The notes beneath the pieces were generated by a model, which had not been told where the DNA came from, searched no databases, and saw nothing but the letters and a program-made list of their open reading frames with translations. A DNA stretch of 64,000 bases from assembly GCA_016787755.1 (NCBI GenBank), contig JAEUUA010000020.1, forward strand, positions 335,660-399,659. The letters are read 5' to 3'. Positions 53,675 through 61,941 of the stretch are shown here, in pieces. Position 1 is the first letter of the stretch. Every line of letters begins with the position of its first letter. The translations under genes were made by a program, and so were the position numbers. Source of the stretch: Cyclobacteriaceae bacterium. GTDB lineage: Bacteria; Bacteroidota; Bacteroidia; Cytophagales; Cyclobacteriaceae.

Positions 53675-55612
53675 CTAATTATTTATTGGTAGAGTGTTCA
53701 GGAGCTCTTTTGCCGACCGATTACCTAATTCCGCTGCGCGTTTTATATCCGTTGCTGCTTTTGATTCCTTGCCCATACTTTGCCATACCTTTCCTCGCTC
53801 CAAAAAAGCTAATGCATTGGCCTTATCAAATTTAATAGCTTCATTAAATGTTTTAAGAGCATCATCCAGATGTTTGTTTTTAACCAAAATAACACCTTGC
53901 AGGGTAAGCAGATAAGAATGGTGGGTTTTTGGAACTCCTACCATTTCATTTCTTAGAGCTATTGCCACCTCTTGTTCTATGTCATTCCATTCGTTTTTTA
54001 ACTGAAGAATCTTAAATTTCTTTATAAATCCTTCTGTATAGTAGGGTGATGCTTTTACAAATTTATTGAGGCATCTTAATACCTGTAGCGTATCCCCCGT
54101 TGCCAAAACCGAATCAACCAAATAACTCATATCTTGGTAATTAAACGCTTGAGCATTATTTGATTGCGCAAAGTCTTCATACGCTTTTAATCGTTGGTTG
54201 ATTTTTAAATATGCCATTCCTCTGGAACTGATCACTTCACTATTAGAACTGTCATACTTCAAGTACCGATCAAAATCATCAGCGGCCTTCTTAAACTGTA
54301 CGCTATGAAAGTACGCCAGACCTCTTAATTTATAAACAACAAAGACATCTGGAGTCAATTTTAATATTTTACTAAAATCCTGAATAGATTTTTCATAGTT
54401 CTTAAGTTCAAGTTCATAAATGCCCCGTTTTTTATACGCATCAAGAATCTCATTGTCAAGTGCAAGCGCTTCATTATAGAATCTGTAGGCATTGGCATGT
54501 ACCCCACGATGTTCATAGGCAACCGCTTTCAGGTAGGGAGTTACAGGTTCATTATTTATTCTAACCTGATCGAGCTGTGAAATACTTTTATCAAGTTGAT
54601 TGATCACTATATAACAATAGGCTTGTTTTACTTTTTCACTTTCCCGGTCGGGCAACCCGTAAATCCGCGTAAGCATATAGGCTCCTGCATTTTGAATGTC
54701 GATCTTTTTGTCTAGCCATGATTGCTGACCTTTAAACGTATTCTCATTGGCTTCTGTAGCTTTAATTACTTTCTGAAAGTCCGAAAACGCTTTATCAAAC
54801 TCTTCTAGTTCGGTATGCACCATGCCGCGTAGATAACTGGCCATCAGATTATTTGGACTGACTGAAATCAAGGTTGATAAATCCTTTTCACATTGCTTTT
54901 TATTTTGGTCATAGATTAAAATACTCCTGAAAAGCAAAGCCGTTTTTTGCAACGAATCATATTTAAGTACCTGATTCAAATGGCCAATCGCTTTTGATTG
55001 ATCATTCTTTGTGGAGAGATCGAGCAGCGCTAATTTGATGCGGGCATCATGAAATAGACTATCATTCTTTAAGCAATCCTGATAATTCTTTTTTGCTTCT
55101 TTAATTTGATTTTGAGTCAAATTTATGTCTCCCCGCAAGTAATAAGCGGTTGGTTTAGCCGGATTAAGTTGTGTTGCCTTCCTTAATTGCCGTTCACTTT
55201 CGTCCAGTTGGTGCATGAGGTAGTGAATTTTTGCCAGCTCTATTCTGCCCTCATAGAAATTGGGATGAAGCGCTATTGCTCTGTTTAAATCTGCCTTTGC
55301 ATTCGGAAATTTCTTGAGTTGTTTGTGGGCGGCAGCTCGATAATAATAAGCTTCCCAAATTGATGAATCCACGTTTAGTACCTTCGTGAAATCATGGGCT
55401 GCCATTTCGGGCTTATCCTCTTTTAAATTGTTATATCCTTCATTTAAGTCAGCTTGCAACCTCCCCTCCATTTTCCAACTAATGTCAACCTGTTCGTATT
55501 CCCAAAAGAGCCTGGTCGCAAATTCACTAAAAGCTTCGCCTAGCATTTGTTGATCCTGTGCCTGCACACTAAAGACCACGGCCAGCAAAATAATGGGTGT
55601 GAAATACCGCAT
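53675..55612 (-). CDS. TPR-repeat exported protein
   Basis: A 645-residue protein with a signal peptide (ending VQAQ near residue 18) followed by many TPR repeats (for example AKADLNRAIALHPNFYEGRI and KAADDFDRYLKYDSSNSEVI). The last TPR includes NALAFLERGKVWQSMGKE. It is a likely periplasmic scaffold. No catalytic domain is seen. Confidence 0.88.
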   Translation of the reverse strand: MRYFTPIILLAVVFSVQAQDQQMLGEAFSEFATRLFWEYEQVDISWKMEGRLQADLNEGYNNLKEDKPEMAAHDFTKVLNVDSSIWEAYYYRAAAHKQLKKFPNAKADLNRAIALHPNFYEGRIELAKIHYLMHQLDESERQLRKATQLNPAKPTAYYLRGDINLTQNQIKEAKKNYQDCLKNDSLFHDARIKLALLDLSTKNDQSKAIGHLNQVLKYDSLQKTALLFRSILIYDQNKKQCEKDLSTLISVSPNNLMASYLRGMVHTELEEFDKAFSDFQKVIKATEANENTFKGQQSWLDKKIDIQNAGAYMLTRIYGLPDRESEKVKQAYCYIVINQLDKSISQLDQVRINNEPVTPYLKAVAYEHRGVHANAYRFYNEALALDNEILDAYKKRGIYELELKNYEKSIQDFSKILKLTPDVFVVYKLRGLAYFHSVQFKKAADDFDRYLKYDSSNSEVISSRGMAYLKINQRLKAYEDFAQSNNAQAFNYQDMSYLVDSVLATGDTLQVLRCLNKFVKASPYYTEGFIKKFKILQLKNEWNDIEQEVAIALRNEMVGVPKTHHSYLLTLQGVILVKNKHLDDALKTFNEAIKFDKANALAFLERGKVWQSMGKESKAATDIKRAAELGNRSAKELLNTLPINN

Positions 55613-55997
55613 ATAACAAAAATAAAAATATGAACCGGTATTTTAAAGTCCCGGATTACCATACTTTCCGCTGCGGGTGATCCTTGCCATGCGCCATTGT
55701 TTTTGTTATTCCTAATAGCATTTCATCTGTGGGATATGGACAGTGTCTATCTTCAAAAAAAGAATTAGTTGATCTCATAATAATCGGTCATCGCGAATAA
55801 AAAACCACTCGACACTTATTTTAATCGATCATAACACTTTCGGAAATTATTCGAGTTCTATAGTTCAACTTGGTGTGTCATTTATTACGCCAAACGGGTG
55901 CAAGACGAAGCCTGTCGAAGTCAGTGTTGATTTAGACAAGCTCAATCGGACAGCCTTTACTGGATGGCTCCAATAAACAATACTTTTACTCGGTTTT
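55613..55997. other. Intergenic region, nothing clear
   Basis: AT-rich, with no open frame longer than about 40 codons and no strong hairpin. A -7-like TACTTTTA occurs near 55981, 17 bp before the next gene. Confidence 0.3.
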
Positions 55998-58013
55998 ATG
56001 AAAAAATTCGCAACGTTACTTCTCGCTACAATTTTATCAGGTGGAGCTTTTGCTCAAAACACGTGGACAACAGAAAAAATAATGCAGTATAAAAACATTA
56101 CCGGCACACACATTTCGCCTGATGGAAAGCATATTGCATATGTGGTGCGAGTACCCTTCATGGAAGGTGAAAAATCAGAGTATAACGATCAGATTTGGAT
56201 TGCAGCCGTGGATGGCTCTTTCGATTTACAATATACCCGGGGTGAAAAGTCTTCTTCCGCACCTCAGTTTTCTCCTGATGGAAAACAAGTAGCCTTTCTT
56301 AGCAATCGGATTGATAGCAAGAATCAAGTGTTTATCATGCGGCTGATGGGTGGCGAACCAGAGCAAGTTACCGAAACCAAAACGGGTGTTGCTTCTTTCA
56401 AATGGTCGCCTGACGGAAACAGAATTGCGTACCTCATGAAAGATCCGGACACCAAAGAGGAAGAGAAGATGAAGAAAGAGAAAAATGATGTAATCCTGGT
56501 TGATAAAAATTATAAGTATAATCACTTATACACCGTTTCCATTTCGAAAGACAAGGCAGGCAAACGTACAACCAAACAATTAACTTCAGGCCATTATCAC
56601 GTAAATGACTTCGACTGGTCGCCTGATGGATCAACGCTTGCTTTTTCATTTGCGCCCAATCCAAAAATTAACGATGCAGGATTAGAGTCCGACATTTCAA
56701 CCACTCCTGCCGACAGCGGCCGAATTACTACCCTCGTTAAAAGACCGGGTGTAGATGTAGGCCCGATGTATTCACCCGATGGCAAATGGATTGCCTTTCA
56801 ATCGAGTGGTGGCCAGCCAGAGCGCGTGGGTCTGAGTGATGTGTATAAAGTTCCAGCTACCGGTGGCGATTTGATTGAGCTACAAAAAACTCCAGACCGA
56901 AATGCAAACATTGTTGGCTGGGCTCAAGATGGATCGCATCTTTTTATTTCTGAAAGCTATAAAACTTCAAATGTGTTGCTGGCGCTTCCTTCCGGCAGTA
57001 CTGTTAAAATCCTCAAGGGAGATTACCTGGCGTATTCCGAGTCGAAACTACCCATCATCACTACCTTGAAAGGTTCCAGCAGTTCTTTTTCAATCAGCAA
57101 GGCTGGTAAAATGAGTTACACCTCTGAAGATTCAAATATGCCAAAAGAAGTTTTCACGGCAGGCTTAAAAGGTGAGAATATTAAAAAGATCAGCAACGTG
57201 AATGCCGACTTTAATCCACCCCCGCTAGGAAAGACAGAACTCATTTCATGGAAATCAACAGACGGGCTTGTGATTGAGGGACTCCTCACCTATCCCATTG
57301 GTTTTGAAAAAGGAAAGAAGTATCCCATCGTACTGCAAATACATGGCGGCCCGGCCGGAGTGTTTTCACAAACCTATACAGGTGCGCCTTCAATATATGT
57401 TACTCAATATTTTGCGCAAAAGGGATTCTTAGTGTTACGACCTAATCCTCGCGGAAGCTCAGGCTATGGAAAAGAGTTTCGATACTCAAATGTACGCGAT
57501 TGGGGCTTTGGCGATTACCAGGATTTGATGACAGGTGTTGATCATGTGTTGGGAATGGGTATTGCAGACGTAAACAAACAGTTTGTGATGGGTTGGAGTT
57601 ATGGCGGTTACATGACCAGTTGGGTGGTCACTCAAACCGATCGCTTTAAAGCTGCGAGCATGGGTGCAGGCTTGCCCAATTTAGTAAGTATGGTCACTAC
57701 TACTGATATTCCTGATTACATTGTGGCCCATGCCGGAGGAAAAGAATTTTGGGAAGAATACGAAGAGTACGAAAAACATTCTGCCATCTATCAGATCAAG
57801 AATGCAAAAACCCCTACTCAGGTCATTCATGGAGCCAACGATTTACGGGTTCCGTTTACACAAGGCCAAGAGTTTTATAACGCCTTGAAACGAAAAGGTG
57901 TGGACACAGAGATGATTGTTTATCCACGCACACCCCACGGGCCACAAGAACCGAAACTGTTGATTGACGTAACTCCACGAATAATGACTTGGTTTGAAAA
58001 GTATTTAGAATAG
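55998..58013 (+). CDS. S9 family serine peptidase (prolyl oligopeptidase/DPP-like)
   Basis: A 671-residue exported protein (signal to about residue 20). An N-terminal PD40 propeller (about 35-400, SPDGKQVAFLSN and SPDGKWIAFQSS) caps a C-terminal peptidase: Ser534 in GWSYGGYM, Asp615 in GANDLRVP and His647 in PRTPHGPQ. It would cleave short peptides in the periplasm. Confidence 0.95.
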   Translation: MKKFATLLLATILSGGAFAQNTWTTEKIMQYKNITGTHISPDGKHIAYVVRVPFMEGEKSEYNDQIWIAAVDGSFDLQYTRGEKSSSAPQFSPDGKQVAFLSNRIDSKNQVFIMRLMGGEPEQVTETKTGVASFKWSPDGNRIAYLMKDPDTKEEEKMKKEKNDVILVDKNYKYNHLYTVSISKDKAGKRTTKQLTSGHYHVNDFDWSPDGSTLAFSFAPNPKINDAGLESDISTTPADSGRITTLVKRPGVDVGPMYSPDGKWIAFQSSGGQPERVGLSDVYKVPATGGDLIELQKTPDRNANIVGWAQDGSHLFISESYKTSNVLLALPSGSTVKILKGDYLAYSESKLPIITTLKGSSSSFSISKAGKMSYTSEDSNMPKEVFTAGLKGENIKKISNVNADFNPPPLGKTELISWKSTDGLVIEGLLTYPIGFEKGKKYPIVLQIHGGPAGVFSQTYTGAPSIYVTQYFAQKGFLVLRPNPRGSSGYGKEFRYSNVRDWGFGDYQDLMTGVDHVLGMGIADVNKQFVMGWSYGGYMTSWVVTQTDRFKAASMGAGLPNLVSMVTTTDIPDYIVAHAGGKEFWEEYEEYEKHSAIYQIKNAKTPTQVIHGANDLRVPFTQGQEFYNALKRKGVDTEMIVYPRTPHGPQEPKLLIDVTPRIMTWFEKYLE

Positions 58014-58035
58014 AAGTACAAAATCGACATTACCT

Positions 58036-59808
58036 TTAAAGCCTCGGATTAGCCGGTTTTATTGGCTTTTCAAAATTATTGGCACCTTTCACTTTTACTT
58101 TTCTGCGATAGACTTTATCGTGACAGGAGATGTACATTACATCAAAATTCGGGCCTCCGAAACACAGATTGGAAACCTGGCCTTTTGTTTTTGGTACCGG
58201 GATTATGGCGTTCACTCTTCCCAGCTGATCCATTACCTGAATGCCGCTCAAGCTGGTCACATAAATTCTACCTTCGCGATCGCACTTTAGTCCATCGCTC
58301 CACGCGTTTTCATCGATATCGCGCACATGCAGCCAGCCATATTTTTGTTTATGAGCAAGCGATCCATCGGGCTGTATCTGATATACCCACACCCAATGCG
58401 AAGTTGATTCTGTTACGTAGAGTTGTGATTGATCGGGGGAAAGGCAAAGTCCGTTTGCAAATTTTAATCCTTCATCTACGACACTTCGTTCGCCATTCGG
58501 TTTTATCAGATATAATTTACTGGGTCGCTCACGCCCATCCGGTGAAGTAACGTAGATGTTGCCATTGTGTGCGATGGTAATATCATTGCCCGGTGTTTCA
58601 TTGGCCACTACTTCATAGTCTTTTGTTGTTTTGTACCGATGTACTTGTTTGGTAGGCGGTTCGGACCAACCGCCTGTTATGGTTAACATCTCACCCGAGG
58701 TTGAAAACGTAGTACCACTTGCCTTTTTCGAATCCCCGATGTACTCTTGCACCTTGCCATCTACACCTACTTTATAAGTTTTTGAATTGGGGATGTCTTG
58801 AAAAAAGACTTCGCCAATTGAATTCACAGCTGTCCCTTCTGTAAAGCCATAGTTCTCACCTACCAATTCCCAACCCTCATGCCCGATAAAAATATCACTG
58901 AGAAATGGATTTTTAGTTGGCCCGGCAACAATTGGTTTTGGATAATCGCGCCACAACCAACGCATGGCTTCCGGAAACACTGCCGCGCCATGTTGTCCAT
59001 TATGAGCACCCTCGCCCCACACATGTTTTACATCGTAGCCGGAAAATTGTAAGGCTCGTTCCATCGATTCGTTGGCCTTCCACCAATCGCCCGCATAAAT
59101 ATTGAGATCATTGGAGCCATCCTGCATAAAGATGCGAATGGGTTTGGGTTCATACTTTCGCACTAAGATATCGTATCGATCGGCACCCCGTAATCCTGTG
59201 TAGGTACCAATGGCACTAAACACGCGTGTAAATTCCTGTGGTCGTTCCCACGCAGCCGTAAATGCACACACTGCTCCACTGCTTGAACCGCCAATCGCTC
59301 TGTCATTTCCATTCTTTGATAGCATGATGGCTCTTCCATCCGATGTTTTATGGCTCTCTACAAACGGGAAAACTTCTTCTAAAAGGAATCGCGCATAGGC
59401 ATCTCCTAAACCATCGTATTCAAAACTTCTGTTGTAGCGATCAATCGCTTCTTCTTTATTTTGTGATAATACTTTTCCTGGTGTAATAAACACACCAATA
59501 GTAATAGGTATTTCATTTTTGGCAATTAGGTTATCAAACACAGTGGGTGCTTTCCATTGAATGCCGTCCTGGTTTACATACACACAGGCAGGCTTGATTG
59601 CTTTATATTGTGTAGGGACATAAATACTAATCTCACGTGAAGTGCCGGGAAAAATTTTCGAGTTCTCGAATGTGAATTTTAAGATCTCCCCTTTCGGGAC
59701 TCCTGATTGTTCAACAGAAGCCGGATCAACGGGATAGGTTTCTGGATTAGTTTGGGCGACTATTTCCCCACTAAGCGGAAACAACAAAATCACCAGGTAT
59801 CTTTTCAT
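58036..59808 (-). CDS. Esterase fused to an SMP-30/gluconolactonase-like propeller
   Basis: A 590-residue exported protein (signal to about residue 18). The N-terminal half (about 30-290) is an enterochelin-esterase-like alpha/beta hydrolase with GGSSSGAVCAFTAAW and a His in GAHNGQHG. The C-terminal half (about 305-570) is an SGL propeller (FANGLCLSPDQSQLYVTES, VRDIDENAWSDGLKCDREGRIYVTS). Both domains look intact, suggesting sequential hydrolysis of a linked substrate. Confidence 0.88.
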   Translation of the reverse strand: MKRYLVILLFPLSGEIVAQTNPETYPVDPASVEQSGVPKGEILKFTFENSKIFPGTSREISIYVPTQYKAIKPACVYVNQDGIQWKAPTVFDNLIAKNEIPITIGVFITPGKVLSQNKEEAIDRYNRSFEYDGLGDAYARFLLEEVFPFVESHKTSDGRAIMLSKNGNDRAIGGSSSGAVCAFTAAWERPQEFTRVFSAIGTYTGLRGADRYDILVRKYEPKPIRIFMQDGSNDLNIYAGDWWKANESMERALQFSGYDVKHVWGEGAHNGQHGAAVFPEAMRWLWRDYPKPIVAGPTKNPFLSDIFIGHEGWELVGENYGFTEGTAVNSIGEVFFQDIPNSKTYKVGVDGKVQEYIGDSKKASGTTFSTSGEMLTITGGWSEPPTKQVHRYKTTKDYEVVANETPGNDITIAHNGNIYVTSPDGRERPSKLYLIKPNGERSVVDEGLKFANGLCLSPDQSQLYVTESTSHWVWVYQIQPDGSLAHKQKYGWLHVRDIDENAWSDGLKCDREGRIYVTSLSGIQVMDQLGRVNAIIPVPKTKGQVSNLCFGGPNFDVMYISCHDKVYRRKVKVKGANNFEKPIKPANPRL

Positions 59809-59931
59809 AGTAAAAAGTTGAGCATTGAGTTGCCGGATGCAAGCTATTAAAACGAAACCATTGTACTTGCATAGGATAGCAAGTTGTTCAACTTTACCTT
59901 AGGCAGAATTCGTTTTCATGGGAAATAACTT

Positions 59932-60774
59932 CTAAGGAGTGACCAGCCTGATTCCATCAGGTTCAAGGGTGATTTTTTTTTGCTTGTACAGAGTGCCCAC
60001 GGCTTTTTTATAGGCCTTTTTGCTGATGCTAAATTGAGCGTAGATTTCCTCGGGCGTGCTTTTATCTGCGATTGGGAGAAATCCTTGATTGGCATTGAGG
60101 CCTTTTAGGATCAACGCACAGTTTGGGTCGTTGAAATTTTCGAAGCCGATCGGCTGTAAGGAAATATCAAGTTTATTATCATCTCGAATATTCTTTACAA
60201 ACCCTTTTTTAGTTTCACCAATGTTCAGTTTACTGAAGACATCGCTTTCAAAAATAAGTCCCTCATGCTTTTGATTCACAATGACTGAAAATCCAAGGTC
60301 AGTCTTTTTCATAATCAACACGTCAACTGCCTCGCCCGCGAGCACCGTTAGATTTTCGTTGGTAAGCTTTCGCTCTATTTTGTTGGTTGCAAATAGTCGA
60401 TCGGTCTTAAGATCAATATCCAGGTAAACAATATACCAACGCCCCACTTCCATTTTTTGTCGTTGCTCACGAAACGGAACCAACAATTCCTTTTCCAAAC
60501 CCCAATCAAGAAAGGCTCCCACATTGCCAACGGAAGCCACACGAAGGAAAGCAAACTGATGTAATCCTATTTTTGGTTTAAGGTTAGTAGCAATCTTTCG
60601 TTCTTCATGATCACGGTACACAAACACATTAAGTTTATCTCCTATTGTAAACTTTGCTGGGCAGTATTTATTGGGCAACAACACATCTTCTTCGGCTTCT
60701 TTGTCGCCCAGGTAGAGGCCTACAGAGGTTTCGCGTAAAATGGTAAGTTCTTGATAATGGCCAATCTTGATCAC
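59932..60774 (-). CDS. CvfB-like S1 RNA-binding protein
   Basis: A 280-residue protein with S1-type domains: ASVGNVGAFLDWGLEKELLVPFREQ and related segments, then a winged-helix end (TPEEIYAQFSISKKAYKKAVGTLYKQ). It starts at GTG 60774 giving MIKIGHYQELTI. CvfB-type proteins bind RNA and influence virulence gene expression in some Gram-positives; the role here is unknown. Confidence 0.88.
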   Translation of the reverse strand: MIKIGHYQELTILRETSVGLYLGDKEAEEDVLLPNKYCPAKFTIGDKLNVFVYRDHEERKIATNLKPKIGLHQFAFLRVASVGNVGAFLDWGLEKELLVPFREQRQKMEVGRWYIVYLDIDLKTDRLFATNKIERKLTNENLTVLAGEAVDVLIMKKTDLGFSVIVNQKHEGLIFESDVFSKLNIGETKKGFVKNIRDDNKLDISLQPIGFENFNDPNCALILKGLNANQGFLPIADKSTPEEIYAQFSISKKAYKKAVGTLYKQKKITLEPDGIRLVTP

Positions 60775-61941
60775 GGTGTAATTGTTTTTTGCAAATCTAC
60801 TTAATAGTTAGACATTAGTCTTCACCATTCCGTGGTTCGTGTCCTTACTGTGTCCTTACGAGCCACTTTTATTAACACAGTGTTTGAACAGAAAGTCCAA
60901 TTAGCATACCTTCAAAGTCTTGCTTTCAGTCAACGTAATGGGCGTAATTTGCATAAGGATTTCGAAGGAGTTGAAAGTAGTGTTCTTTATCGAGTTAAAT
61001 GCTAAGACAACTTTTGGTTAGTGGTTGGTGTTTTCACGTGAAGAACGCCAACGAGTGCTAAGGTGAGATTCCGAGGCGCGCAGCGTGACTTATGAAATGG
61101 GCACCGTTGATAAAATAATACTTTGCGCTAATTGTATTTTGCGATTGCCGGCAGAAATAACAGAGGGATTAAAGATTTTTATTCTTTAAATAAAACTCCT
61201 TTTATTACTACTTTTTGCAGCACACGCTTAACCATAAGTTCCGCTACAGTAATCAAATGATTTTCCTTTCTGTGCTCCCTTAGATATTTCTATAATTGAG
61301 ATTCACTGATGTCTATGCGTCAACACTGCACCTATTCCATAGTCGCCTCTTCTACACTTTTAAGAGCCTGTAAATTACTTTCTTTAGCAAGGGCATCATC
61401 GGTATAGAGTTTGTCAGGTTGATAGGCTAATAGGAACTTGTTAAGTTTTTGAAGAATCTTTTAAATAGCGTTATCAGCTTGGATGCCGCACGGTAGGGCG
61501 ACTTATTTTTCGATGCATTCTTTTCGATTGCTGGTACCGAAATAACTGGGGTTAATTTCTTGCGCCTTTTCTAACACCGTGTTAAGAACGATTAACATGA
61601 TTACTAATAAGCGCATAGACTTTGACGGTCGACCCTTCGAGCAGTTTAACATGATTTATCAAAAGATGCAAGAAAATTCGGCCCTGCACCATTTCATTTC
61701 CTATTCCATAATTCGTGTTTTCAAGAAACACTTTTTTCAATTTGTATTTATGCCGAATACTTCGGTGCTTTTATAGATATCCTTCGGTGCCAGCGCACAT
61801 CTTATTCCATAAAGGGAACTGAATTGGAATTTAAGATTTAAGATCGTTGCTAATCATTCCCCACAAAGACACAGAGTCGCATAGGAAAGTTAGTTTAGTA
61901 GTGATCTACCGCCCTAACGCATAAGGTATATCCTAAAAATA
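60775..61941. other. Long non-coding gap with degraded repeats
   Basis: No convincing gene; the 65-codon frame at 61579-61776 lacks a plausible product. Two similar patches occur: TTAACACAGTGTTTGAAC near 60870 and CTAACACCGTGTTAAGAAC near 61570, and GCGATTGCCGGCAGAAATAAC near 61139 against TCGATTGCTGGTACCGAAATAAC near 61527. These look like decayed copies of one element. CCACTTTTATTAACA also recurs near 32550. Confidence 0.4.

Noticed and set aside
53569..53835. 88-codon plus-strand frame
   Set aside because: It lies mostly antisense to the end of the TPR gene and has no support beyond an open frame.
61579..61776. 65-codon plus-strand frame
   Set aside because: Isolated in a repeat-bearing non-coding gap, with no recognisable product.
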